From: Trochalopteron elliotii
Taxonomy: Eukaryota; Chordata; Aves; Passeriformes; Leiothrichidae
DNA: 64,000 nucleotides
Direction of reading: 5' to 3'
NCBI GenBank assembly: GCA_024734555.1
Contig: JANPWX010000444.1
Coordinates: 310,001 to 374,000 of the forward strand
Under the pieces are notes generated by a model that ran no database searches, was not told where the DNA came from, and worked only from the letters and a program-made list of their open reading frames with translations. Numbering within the stretch: the first letter of the stretch is position 1; every line of letters starts with the position of its first letter. A program made the position numbers and the translations under genes. Below are positions 50,801 through 63,468 of this stretch, in pieces.

Positions 50801-53800
50801 ATGTATCCAGCAGTCAAGGGGGTTCAGCAGTCACCTCAGATGGAGGAGACTGAGTGCAGCACTATATGCCAGAAATTAAATATTTTGAGGGATGGAGGAA
50901 TAAGAACTGGATTAGCTGACATTGTTAATAGCAAGGCTGTGGCAAGACAGTTTCAAGCCTATTCAATTATTAATACAAGGCAGAAAGGTTTCAACAAGAG
51001 AGTGAGAAACCACCCAGCAGTTTGGTGGTTTCAATACTTAAGCCTCGTTTTTCATCACACAGGACATGAATTTAAATTTGTATCTCCCATACCAGGCCAT
51101 TAATAAAATCCATATTTAATCCAAAAGCTATTTCTCTGTTTGTGAGTAGGTATAGATACTGAATGACAGAAGGAATTTCATAACACAAACGAATAACATT
51201 CCTTTAGTCATCACTGAGACCTCTCCTTTGCATTTCACTGGTGCTGAGCAGATTATTGAGGCTCCCATTCTGAATCTAATCCAATTTCCCATACACTTTA
51301 TGCACAAGCATCTTATGTAGGTGCCCATTTTAGCACCTCCAACCTTTAATAATCTGTAATCAAGTGAAACTGGCAGGCTTTGCAGCCTGAGAGACTTCCT
51401 TCTGATTTGTTTGCAAGCAAATCACTTTTTATTTCTAAAAAAATGAAATTTCCTCTAGAAACACATATGAGTGCTTCCCAAACAGCTCCCCTCTAGAGAG
51501 CAAAAGCATCTTTGCTTATATGCAGTGTATTGTGTGGAGCAGCCCGTGTTCAGTCATGCCCACAGTAAGTGTAGATGAAGCCAGGCATGCATATCCATAG
51601 TCAAACATACACATATCGCTGCTATTAGTTACAGACAGCAAGGTACATTAACTCATACAACATATGAGGCTCAGAGCTTTATCTGTCAGAATTTTTGGTC
51701 CTAGAGGTGCAAAAATAAATGTATTGTAACATTTTATAATGCAGGGTTCTGCTTTGGGATTTTTTTTTGTCGTTTGTTTTAATGTGTTTACCAAACAATA
51801 GTTAAATCCACACTGCATTCTGTGCAAGGAGGGAAAGGCACTGCTGTCTCTGGGGAGGGTTTTCCATCAATTATGCCAGAGAAAGAGGAAGAACATGTAT
51901 CAGCTAGATCATGTTCCCTCTTCTAAAAAAGCAGATGCGACTCTGGTTTATTCACTGAGCAGAAAATTAGTATGAGGTAATGCTATCATAAATAATTGCT
52001 TAAAGCACCTCAGTAATATGGAGGTTGAAATTTCAAAAAAAAAAGGAGAAAGGCCTGTAAATGTAAAAGCATGGTGAAGAGTAGCTTTTAAAGTAATTGA
52101 GGATTTTTCATTGGATGGCAGCTTTCTACAGTACATTATTTAAAATCTAAGTCTGGAGTACCCTCTAGCTGATATCTGAAGATCAAAGCTGCTATTAGAT
52201 TTATTTTTTTTTTTTTGTAACTGCTGTAAAGGTTCAGCTATTATAAAAGAAATTAAAGGAACTAATGGAACAAATAACATAAAATAGTCTTCCATCTAAC
52301 ATAGCAGATCAGTATAACTTGTGAAACAGTGTTTGTTACAAAAGGCCCCAAAGCTTTTAAATGCATTTTTGCTCTAAAAATTGAATTTCAGGTAGCACAG
52401 TTGAAAAATCAAACATTGACTTTAATAAGTGCCATTAAAGATTCACCATTGTTATTGTCAGGATTTATTCTCTCTTCTCTCTGGAAACTAAATTTGAAGC
52501 TGAAATGCAAAGGAAACAAGCTACTGTGCTCTGGACAAGAATTCTTTGATCACAGAGGCAAACACAAAATGGCTTATTAATGATTGCAGCTCAGTGCTCT
52601 GCCTGACCTCAGGGCAAGCAGATTTTTTAGAATAAGCCTCAATTACATTATGTAGTTTAACCCTTGATGGGAAGGCAATTTTTGGGTCTATAACCTAGGG
52701 TAATTTGACAGGAGGCCACAGCAGCCATTGAAAGTATCAGTCAAATACAAGGCTCTGCAGGATTAGCACTCCATCGTCAAAGAGAGTACAGCAGTGCCTG
52801 CTTCTGCTGTTGAACTGGAGAACTGTTGAATGGTCTTACATGTTAGGCTGTAAATTAATGAACCATGAAGATAGTCTGGTTTGCCTCCTGAATGAGGTAG
52901 AACATCAAGGCACCTGTGAAATGACAGTATTCCTGTTTTCATGAAGACTACACTGAAATAAAGACATTGGTATCTGATAAGATGCAATGAATATTATAGA
53001 TCCCTCCATTCACTCCAGGGCGTAGCAGAAATGATTAATCATAATGGCTCATAAGAAATGAACTAGCTGCTCCAATTCTTTACCTGGTTTTGACTAAGTC
53101 TAAAGTAAATCTTTGTAAACAGACTCACATTTATTTGTAAACAGAATTGCTTTATCCTGAATGCCATGTTCATGGTCCTTTATGAGAGAAAACACAACAA
53201 TCATGGAGCATAAAACTTGGAAAATGATACATGAAAATGATACAACCACAAGGTACTGAAAGTTGGAATGGGACATCACTTGTAGACAAAAGAAAAATCA
53301 TTCTTCTTTGACTTTTTTTTCTTTCACCTTGCTCTTTTTTGATTTTTCTAGTTCTGAAATGTGCCTTTTCTGTATATTAAACCCTGAAAGACAGATACAC
53401 AGAATGTGGCCCCAAATTTCACTCTATTTATGAACAGAAAAATAATGAATGTCAGACCATGAAACAACTTTAAGAGAAAAAATTAAAAATTACATTTTCC
53501 CCAGCTTAACTAACGCAAACACTGAATATCTATTCTTTCCTCTGAAACAGTAATGCATTTTCTTTATCCAGAGCACAAGACACATTTCTACAAAGGGTGG
53601 CAAATATTAAGAACATTTTTATTGTATTTTATTCACGTGCCATTACTCTGAGGTTGATGCGCAATTTTTCCATAAAACCATTAAGCAGGATTGTCCAAAA
53701 AAGAAGGAAACGTGGTAAAAATGTGGAAATGAACCACTGAGTAATAGGTGGTGTAGGAATTTGGAAACTTGTGGGATCTTTGTTGAGGAGAGAGACCAAT

Positions 53801-55389
53801 TGATTGAGTTGCCTTTATGTGATAAAAAAAAGGAAGCATTGTGGTGGGACAGCAGTCTGCAGAGCACTAACAGGCTGGAATGGGCACAGAGGAATACAAA
53901 TCAAGCAATTAGCTCCAAAGCAAGATATTGATTACAAAATTAGCCAAGGCACTAAGGGAAGACAAAGGAATTACACTTATTAACTATTTATATGCCACTG
54001 CTGAGAATAAATAGTAAATAAGAAGACTTGGAATTGCTCATTTTTCAGTATACATTTGTCTCAATCAGAATCAGAGAAACCTGGAAGACTAATGATGGAA
54101 ATATTACAATCAGTGGTTAAATGCCATTGCAAAAAAATAGTATATGGAAGACATAAGAGACATTCCTTGTCCAAAATGGTCCTTTTCTGAATTTTTAAAT
54201 CATTGATATGTTGGTGCCATTGATTTTGAATCTGTATAGATTATTTCTCCATCTTGTGCTTCTGGTTAGATCAATAACTAACATCATTTATTGGTTCACA
54301 GATTTAGGTCTTGTAAGCCCAAAGGATTGGCTTCTGCCTGTATATATTAGTGCCTATAGATGAAGTATGAGTAGAAGGGGAGGAAAATACTGAAATTCAG
54401 AAATGAGATTTAACACACATCAAGAACCTTGTGACAGAAAGATAAATATATTTCGCTTACCACACTAAATGCTACCTGTTTATGACCTTCACAGGGACAC
54501 ATAATGATTATTTGATTATGTATGTTCTATAGACAGGATTAAACAAACGCATTACTATAAACTACTACATGCATACTACACAACCTCCCCCAATACTTAC
54601 GTTTGTCAGGGGAGGAGAAAAATTTAAGCACAAAAAATGTGAAATTCGTAAAAATACAACATTGAAAATTTCTCTAAGACAGATTTCCAGAAAAAAAAAA
54701 TCAAATATTAGTAAGAAAGGTAGCACTGAAATAATAGAGAAAGGTGATGTCTTACTTTAAAAAGTACCTATTAACTAGAGGATAAAAAAAAGGTAAGCTT
54801 TTAGTCAATAGATAAGCTAATAAAAATAAATACACACAATGTTAGAAACCATGGGAAATTCACAAGGAATATGGAAAGAAAAATACTACATGTGGAAAAA
54901 ATCTATCATTATCAGACTGAAAAGAAAGGCTTTTTTTCAGGGAAAATATGGATCAAAAAGGATCCTAGCAATGAAATTGCCCAGCAGCTAGATAAAAATG
55001 TCATTTATTTCAGTGATAATGGAGAGAAAAACAAATGTTCATTAAATACTAGTTATGCATTTGGGAAAGATACTCAGTATGTATAATGCATATTATATAA
55101 TGATTATGAAATGCATATTACTCAAAAGTCAAGAAAATAATTTACGTTTTGATATGACCAAGAATACAGTTGTTCATGAATGCACAAAGAATAAAAATAG
55201 AAGGGGTTTCCATGCTCAGACTGCTGATTATGCTAAAGACTCAAGGATGCTACTGAATTTCCAGCTTTACACAAATATTACATTAAAAAAGAAGAGTCTT
55301 CAGTAGGACTAATCCTCAGTGGAGTTCCTCGTGCTTCAGCAGGTTGTGACCACTGGAACACTATGGCCATTTCTTTGGAAGTTTGTACT
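47898..55389. other. Unique noncoding DNA, no gene seen
   Basis: No gene or interspersed repeat recognised. Notable only: a TATAAAAGG string at 49184-49192, a 148-codon frame at 50657-51103 that lacks an ATG start and a known domain, a short splice-flanked segment at 50668-50717, and a T14-like run near 52203-52216. Confidence 0.5.
49184..49192 (+). promoter_or_regulatory. Possible TATA box, unassigned
   Basis: TATAAAAGG matches the TATA consensus and lies in a locally GC-richer segment (about 49000-49220). There is no recognised transcript, LTR border or first exon next to it, so chance occurrence is likely. Confidence 0.15.
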
Positions 55390-55505
55390 TCTAAGAGAAT
55401 GTTGACAAATGGAAAATGTTCAAAGAGAAGTCATAAAATTAATAAGAATAGTGGAGACCATATCACACAGAGACAGATGTCAGGAGCATAATATACTTGG
55501 TGAGT
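55390..55505 (+). mobile_element. Decayed CR1-family ORF fragment
   Basis: AGAATGTTGACAAATGGAAAA, TGTTCAAAGAGAAGTCATAA, AATTAATAAGAATAGTGGAG and CAGAGACAGATGTCAGGAGC follow in order the segment near the end of old CR1/L3-type reverse-transcriptase ORFs (GTTGACAAATTGGAGAGGG, TTCAAAGAAGAGCAATAA, AATGATAAGAAGTGTGGAG, GAGAGACTTAAGGAGCTCA). It is short and strongly mutated; the ends are approximate. Confidence 0.5.
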
Positions 55506-58500
55506 ATGTGACTCAGTCCCGGTCTGTGGGAAGGAATATTTGTCATAAATGTCCATAATAGCATTCACAGAAATTATTGATAATACTTCTGAGAACTAAG
55601 TAGCACATGATAATGACTTTCGGAAGTCTGCACCCTTGTGAGGTTTTAGAAGCCCAGTTTTCCAAGGTTTTCAGACACAAATTGTCATTAAGTCAAGAGA
55701 AGGTAGATACCCAGTGTTTTTTTAAATCATGGTAAGATATGCAAAAATGCCTGAGTTTAGAATGACATATGTATCAATTTACATAATAGCAGTATTGATA
55801 TATAATAGCAGTATTAACAGAAAGACTTACAGTAAGTATTTATATTGGATGGAGCACTGAGGAAAGGGAGGTCTGATACTCTAGGCAGGTTGACTGTTCC
55901 TTGCTGCTGAATGCCTCCTGTGCTCTAAATGACAGGATATGGTACAACCTGTTGGGTAGCATCCATCCTGGTCGGGCCAGAGGTTGTATTGGACATACTC
56001 TATTTCATAATCAGGTTTGCTCCTACCAGAAACTACCTTAGACTTGAATTCCAGGTAATCTCTGCAGTGCAAGAAGCACAGAAAACATGCTGACAATTCA
56101 CCCAGACCATTCAATTTGGGGAAATGCTCTGATCTAAAATACAGTTTCAAAGCCAAAGGATCCATGACTGAATTTCTGTTGTGTGAGCAACTTGGTGCTG
56201 ATCTGTCATGGTCCCTTTAAAAAGGAAAATGATGTCCAGCATTTCCTGTTTCAGCTACACTTAAAATAATCATTACTAATACTCTGAAAAAATACTCTTG
56301 CAATGCTCATTGAATATAAAGATAGGTGAAGCCATGTGAAGTTGGAGCTTTGTTCTAGTAGGAGCTACAGAGCACACCTAGAAATACATGTCTACCTTAA
56401 CTGATTTGCAGTTCAAGTTAAAGCTCCTTTTGAGTATACAGACTTCTATTTTATCGAATTCTATCTCCCTGAGAGATAATTTTGGTTTTAGAGGTCTTTT
56501 ACCAGACGTCAAAATCCTTCAAGAACTTAGGCTTTCCCCAAATTTATCACCTGTTGATTATCTGCAATAAATTGTAGGAAGGTCTGAAAGTTGCTTTGTG
56601 CTTAGAAAAATATTTTTTTTACCACTTACACAGAAAAATACAATAAGGTAAATGTCACATGAGCAAAAATAATTCTGAATGCCATATTATAATATATCAG
56701 AATATTCACTCTGTCATGCATATCAAGGGACTGAATGGTAAAAGTAACATCATCAGAATCATATTAAAGACAGCAACAGCTCCAAGTTGTATGTTAGGGA
56801 AGCAGATGAGACAATGTTCAGCATATAGACACAGCAGCACTCTAAACACTCCACCAGGAACCCTGGCATTCAGGCAATTAGTCTGATAAGAGAGACAAAG
56901 ACCAATGAGCAAATCCTTGGCAATTAGTGCTGTGTTCGTATAAATACAATTACTCTATGTGATTGTGACAAGAGTAAAAGGAGTGGATATTTTGTAAACA
57001 GCCAGCTCAGACAAAATATTTTATATATTTTTATTCCTAGAATAGAAAGGGAAATAGGTTTTTACATCCCAAGTCATCATGTATCAACATATACTACGTT
57101 TTCTTCAGGGAGGAAAATAAAGAAAATAAGGAAAGGTTAAAAAGTGCAATTCACTTCTGCTCTCTCTCTGAAACACTAAACTGCTCCTAGCCATTAGTGT
57201 GGACAGGTATCAAAGACTCTTTCCTGCAGTCCTCACATGTATTTACACAATGTTTAGGTGCAGAACCAATATTGTGTGACTAATTGCACAAAACACATAA
57301 TGAATTCTAGACTCTGCTGGCTATAAAAAGTAATTGGGCAGTCAGCTACTTACTTTCTTCATGATTCCATAATACATCTTTCTTTGTAGTATCTCAGCTC
57401 TTGATCAAAACAACCTGTAGGGTAAAAAATGTTCTCTTAAAATACTCAGCAAGACAAACTCTCTAAAATTTGCATCTATTTACTGATTATTTGTAAACAA
57501 GAAGAAAGCTGAAATTTAACATTTCACAACATGTTATTTAAATAGCTCTATCTAACACTGAGAGTCCCCTTTATCTTCTTAGCAGTCTCAGCATTTTTCA
57601 AAGCAGTTAATTGTACTGAAAATTCAATGCCTGAGTGGTATTTTTTAGATGTTTTTTTCCAGGCTTCGTTGCAGGAATGAAGAAATTCTTGTTAATGCAC
57701 CATCAGTGCTAAGGACATGCCTAGTTTGACTTTGTATTAAGAAGCAGTTCAATATTCTGGGATGAGCGGTAAATCTTGGATGTGAATTTTGTTCCCTCCC
57801 ACCAGGTAAATGGTTTCTTGTAAACTCAAGTGCTGCTGCTATGCTTCACTGATGTGCTTGGAATGAGTTTGTGAGAAACAAGGAATAAAAGCAAAGTGTT
57901 TTACCAACTACAGATAGGAAACAGAGATGCAGTTTCTTCAGAAAATCTTTTGCACTTATTACTCATATTACTAAGATACTGAGCTACACAGAGAGAAAGG
58001 GATGCAACTCAATCTCAGACAAGCAGTACAGCAGCACAATGCAGTCTGTGCCAAAAAATAACAAGTATGATATAATGCCATCATAAACTCTTGAAAAATA
58101 AATCATATACCTTCTGAATTCTACTGCTGCTTTCACACTTCAGTCCTCAGCACAGAAATGTCTATTTCTGCAACATAATTTGCAGAAGGCAGTCACTTTA
58201 TTACTCAAGGTAACTGGTTTATATGGCTTCTATACTCCACAGTAAATTCAGATTGAGTACCTTACAGTCTGATTTCTCTGTTCATATTACTCATCCCAAT
58301 AGAAAACAAAAAGGATTTGTTGTGAAACCCGGGGAAATTACTCAAGGCTCTTTTTTAAGGGGTTTCAGATTCCAAACCAAGATTCGCCACTGATGAATTC
58401 ATTATAGACCAAGATACTTGCGCATAGAATATGTGCCAACCCAGCCTCTATCCATGTGGACTTAGCAGAGCCAATACTGAGAGGTTTTATCTAGGTGTCT

Positions 58501-61500
58501 GCTAGTGCAGTCTTCTACCACGTGAAATCTTGCAGAGGCTGTGTGGCCTGGAGAATCTCCACTCAGCAGAAAATAGGTGTAAGGTGTGTTTCCTTACAGT
58601 CAATGCATACCAGAGGGTTTCACAGTGAAGTCTTTTTGAGTATACCCTGCTGGAACAGTAGAAGCTATGAGAGTAATCTAATACCTTGATGCTTGTTACC
58701 AGATTCTTCAGTGAAAACAAAGCCATGCTGATCACTGATTCTCTTTACAGAATGAGTGTTAGTATTTTAATAAATACTGACACAATTAGCAGTGTTATCT
58801 TTTAAGAGTAGTATCTTTGTCTGCTGTTCTTCCTTGAAAGTGTTTGTTATACAAATCATTTAAGCCAAAAACATATGATTGTGCTAAATACCATCTAGCA
58901 ATATAAAGTTGGCCAATAAAAGGAAAATTTTGGTCAGGACTTGAATGTGAAAATAAGTTAAATTCAGGAAGAGTATTACAAAGAATAATAAGCCTTTGAT
59001 TTAAATATCTGAGGGCTTTCCATTAATGCCGTGTCAGTCAAACCTGGATTTATTCAGACTGCTCCTGGCAGGGACATTTTCAGTAATTTGAACAACAAAT
59101 TAACAGTATCTTTCATTTATATCAAGATACCAACTAGAATTTCCATTCAGTTTAATTGAATGCCTTGGAGACTGTTCTGCAGACTTTAAGCCTGTCTTTT
59201 TGTACAGTCAGCATATTAAAACCAATCTCTTTTTTATCTCTGGAAAGTGGAAAATATTGTTGGTTTAAAGGACTGATTGTTTAGAGAATTTTACTTTAAA
59301 TGAACAAACCTTTCTGATGGAGTTTCTTAGAATATCTCTTAAAAACTTATGTTTTTATATTCTCCAGATATTTTTGATAGTTTCTAAGGAAATGGTATTA
59401 TTTTGTGAAAATATGTGGAAAGAATGAAGAAACAGTGGAAACTTTAGAAAAATGCAGTTTCAAGCTTTAAAAAGTCATAGTTTGATGATTACTTTCAGCA
59501 CAGTGATCTTTTATCTCTCTGATGTACAACATCATTTTTTTCAGCTTTGTATCTCCAGAGATAGAGAGTTCTTTTATCAGCAGCACACTTTAAGTAGAAC
59601 ATTCTCCTATGCTGAACATTTTAAAGGACTCTTTTCTAGGTTGATGATTTCTGGCTTCCAAAACACCAGGCATTTCTTCTGTTGGAAAGGTTTCATTTTA
59701 AGAATTAGAAGGGTTACCCTGTGTAGTTCTCCACAATAAAGGTTATAAGAGATGAAAATTCAAGTTATTCAACAAACTCCTGGATGTCAAGGTCCAGATG
59801 CATGGTAAAGCACTCACAAACAAGAATAGCAGATGCTTGTACGTCAAAAGATTTATAATGTGGTTGTGTACAAATGTCCTTTTCTGTAATTTTTTCCATA
59901 GGTAGCTTAGGTAACAATGTATTTGAGCCTAGTTTCTTGCATGCCTGACTGATTGCTGGTAGTGCTGTGCCAAAGAGAGAAATGGTAGACTTTTTGTCAC
60001 TCTGCTGAAACTTTTGCAATAATTAGTTCAGGATGAAATACAACAGATGTCAAACAATAGCAACAACAAATTGCTGCTTAACATAAAAAATCAATACTGA
60101 ATAGTTTGTATATACAATCAAAAATTTTTTGGGAAACAGTGTTCATTCTGTACTTCTTTTCAATACTTGTTCATTTTTTGCACCATTTGTAATACAGATT
60201 TCGTAGTGTACCTTTTATAAATGACCATTGCTACTCATACTTCTCACCCATCATGTTAAATGCACTTTGTACCAGTTTCCCCCTCAACAGAGGAAAACAG
60301 ATCTACCTCTTCAGGTTGAAAGTAGTACTATTTAGGTCACCTAAGAATCATGTAGCTGCCTGATGAAAATATTACTATGTCTTAAAAAAAGGGACCTAAT
60401 GCTATTCTAGGAAGTATAATGTCATAACAAATAGCAGGAAAGACAAAAGGGACAACATACTATTTACTGCACTACAGAACTGGGCAAGTGGTACCTGCTT
60501 CAGATGTTGTTGCTTTTTTTCAACCTGTGCTTTTCTCAACTTTTCACTGAAAAATACCTCTTCCCCCTATCCCTGCTATATCCTGAGAATTCTGAGATTG
60601 TTTTCCTGGGTCTTACAGGGTTTTACGTCTCTGAAACAAGGCTTCCTCCAGAATCCAACAGCCTGAAAACAAAATCATTAATTTTTGAGAAAGAGAAAAG
60701 TTTTGTCTGTACTGATTCCTATGGGTTTTGTGTTACATACAAGGTAAAAGCCTTGTAGCATACACAGCAAGTCTCTTTTATTGCAGTCAGAGCAAAGAAA
60801 AAAAAAATAGTTCATGTTTAGCTTCTCAGAAAGATAAAACTCTTTTTGTCAAATTAGATTTCATTATTATTCAAAGAATCTTGAAAAAGTATTTGGTTAG
60901 GGTAGCAGATGTATCATGTGCAAACCCAAACTGATGGAGTCAAATTCCTTTTTACTCCAGAGTCAGTGCAGATTTGCTTTGTGCTATGGCATGAATGTCA
61001 GTTTTGAACTGGTCAGCTGAAACAGTGACATGGCTTTAAGTACCACAATATCTTTTCTGGATTGCAGCTTGACAATACCTACTGTAGCTGTCTAGAAGAA
61101 TTTTAGAATCTACATCTGCTTAATTCGTTAGGAAATGACTGCAGCTAATATAGGATGTGAAAAACTCTGACCTCCTTTCTTTGTTTAATCTTGTTTATCT
61201 GATAAAAGCTATAATGAGTACTGCCACCAAAGGTATCAGGTATGTTTTCTTTATATAAAAAAGGATGTTGCATGAGGCACATAGAAAGTCCCCAGCCAAG
61301 ACACATTTATATATGGTTGGCTAAACAGGGTTGAGTTAAAACTTTGTTCCAGAAAGATAAGTTAAAAAATGAGGTGAACTTAACAAGTATTTCCTTTTAT
61401 TGTAAAGATATATTTGTCAACACAATGCAGTCAACAGAAATTTTATAGTATTTCACAAGATACAAGACTCCTGTTCCTCACAGAATTTGAAAGGACTTTC

Positions 61501-61683
61501 TTACAAGATCAATATGACTATATAATTGTTGCTGCGTAATATTCAATACTTTGCAGAAATCACACCTGAAATATTATGTTATGACTCAAATTATTTCTGC
61601 TTAAGCATTCGTATAAATTTCATTTCCAAAATGATGAAAAGAAATAGAAACAACCAGATTCAACTGGAAAACTGCAACTCTGT
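55506..61683. other. Unique noncoding DNA, no gene seen
   Basis: No gene annotated. A 14-bp direct repeat (ATAATAGCAGTATT at 55783-55796 and 55802-55815) is present. One minus-strand open frame at 59765-60019 has unusually protein-like composition and is treated as a finding. No LTR, SINE or LINE was recognised. Confidence 0.5.
55783..55815. repeat. 14-bp direct repeat, 19-bp period
   Basis: ATAATAGCAGTATT occurs twice, separated by five bases. Confidence 0.8.
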
Positions 61684-61831
61684 AAGTGTTGGTGAAACAC
61701 TGGAACAAGGAGCCCAGAGGCTGTAAATGCCCCATCCCTGGAAATACTCAAGGTCAGGCTGGTCCTTTAGGGATTGGACTCAACAACCTTTAAAGATCCC
61801 TTCCATCCCAAGTCATTCTTTGAGTCTGTGA
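61684..61831 (+). mobile_element. CR1 LINE 3' UTR fragment
   Basis: GGTGAAACACTGGAACAAGG, AGCCCAGAGGCTGTAAATGC, CCCATCCCTGGAAATACTCA, AGGTCAGGCTGGTCC, GGGATTGGACTCAACAACC and CCCTTCCATCCCAAGTCATTC, then TTTGAGTCTGTGA at the tail, follow the CR1 3' UTR in order and end at the family terminus. About 150 bases survive; it is a 5'-truncated, non-functional copy. Confidence 0.93.
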
Positions 61832-63034
61832 TTAATTTTAAGTGCAGTAGATATTAAGTGATAGGATGGGCTTCACAGAGTCCTTAAGGCTCAGTTACAT
61901 TACTTAAACAATGCCACCTAGCTCCTTTCCCAGGACACTTGGATCTGCCTAATAAATATCTTCATTTCAGAAACTTCCTTCTCTCATTGACTTTAGCACC
62001 TCCAGACAAATTCATGACCATATTTATTCCTGCAAACAGATTCTTTGGTCTTCTGTCTCACTAGACACCAGTGAAGCAGCAACATAAGTATTTTTATGAA
62101 CTCCTCATCTGAGGAGGTGAAAATCATTCATTACATCATTATCAGTGTGGCAGTAATGTCAGAAAAACAGTCTCCTCTCATCCATGGCACATCAATCCAA
62201 AGTGTGTTAAATAATGCAAGGCCTAAGGAGAAGGAATGTAAATTAGAGAAAACCACCACACAGAGGAGTTAAGGAGAGCATAAGAAAGGGCTGTGTTTTT
62301 CTATGAGCAGCATGGGAATGTTGAGTACAACTAGAAGAAGGGGTTTAATTCTGCTTTATTCTGCAATTGCACTGAATAGAGTGCCAAAAACAAGCAATAT
62401 ATTTCTGAAAGAAGCTGCTTCTGAAGCAACTTAATGTTTTAGTAGTTTTCAGTTAAATCAGGCAGAGGAAATTAACAATGGACTTCTGTGCTAATGGTCT
62501 GGAAAGTGCTGTGCTTCCTGTGAAAATGAAGTATAAAGGTGATTTGATTTCTTTTTCAGTGGTATTTTGGAAAAAGATGACTATAGAAGAACATTAATGA
62601 TAATGATGAAGTTGCACAGAGGAGGAATGAAGGAGTTATAGATGCTTCATTAGGAAATCGGATTTTTTAAAAAAAAACTCTGAAGGAGTGGTGCCATGAA
62701 ACACTCAGGACAAATCCTTAAAATTCAGCATGAGCTATCACAAAGCCTGCACAATATGAAGAAAGACTCACCATGGCCAAAACAAAAGAAACCAAACTCA
62801 TTCTAAAAAGGACACTAGTCTTTAAAAATACAATGACCTCAATATTTATTAAAAAAAAAAAAAAAATCAGCATGTTGTGTAGTAAAAGCCAGAATTTGGG
62901 AGAGTCTGAGACATAAAGGACTACAATGTACCAGCAAGAGCTCTTTCTGAGACAGAAAGAACTACATCATGGGAAGAGACAAAGAAAGGTGTTTAGAAAG
63001 GACAAAGTTTCCAGTGCTATTGCAGCAGCCCTCT
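61832..63034. other. Noncoding spacer
   Basis: AT-rich, no gene or interspersed repeat recognised. It includes an A-run of about 16 bases near 62850-62865. Confidence 0.55.
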
Positions 63035-63468
63035 TGTTAGAGGGTAAAAATGAGCCAAGACACAGACTTCTTATTTATCACAGCATGAAAAGGGTCCTGG
63101 TTTATTCCTCTTTACAGCTCGCCCATCCTGACTCCAACTATTTGCTACTCTGGCTGCTGTAGGTTTCCCTTGCAGCCTCTGACTGCAGGCTTTTACCCAG
63201 CTAGACTGTGACTGCAGGTTCCAACAACAGGCTCAAACTGCAGACCCAGACTGACATCACAGCAGGAATTCTCTCTACCCAGGATTCTTCTTCATGAGCC
63301 TCAATGCCCAAGATCCTTCATAGTCCTCCCCTCAGCAGCTAACCCACTCTCTTTTATCACACTTACCTTTATTTGCTATAGCTGTGACTCATCAGGGGCG
63401 AGGCTGTACTGGTTAATTAACACAGCTGACACTTAACAGGGATGAGGTCACCTGTATTCCCTTCAACA
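63035..63468 (-). mobile_element. ERV solo LTR (minus strand), no clear TSD
   Basis: On the minus strand the element starts TGTTGAAGGGAATACAGG and ends TTTTTACCCTCTAACA. The ends form a 10-bp inverted repeat with two mismatches (TGTTGAAGGG and TGTTAGAGGG), the hallmark of LTR termini. A poly(A) signal AATAAA lies on the minus strand (plus 63101-63106, GGAATAAACCAGG) about 70 bases before the end, and GCAAATAAAGG further upstream may serve as a TATA box. No perfect 4-6-bp duplication flanks it (CCTCT against CACTG), and neither a polypurine tract nor a primer binding site borders it, so a solo LTR with altered flanks is most likely. It has no coding capacity; the 78-codon frame overlapping its lower edge is spurious. 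Confidence 0.85.
63101..63106 (-). terminator. LTR polyadenylation signal AATAAA (minus strand)
   Basis: TTTATT on the plus strand gives AATAAA in the LTR's own direction, at the distance from the LTR end expected for the R region. Confidence 0.7.

Noticed and set aside
50657..51103. 148-codon open frame
   Set aside because: No ATG start, no recognised family and a GTAAGA donor-like site within it; at best it includes a noncoding exon.
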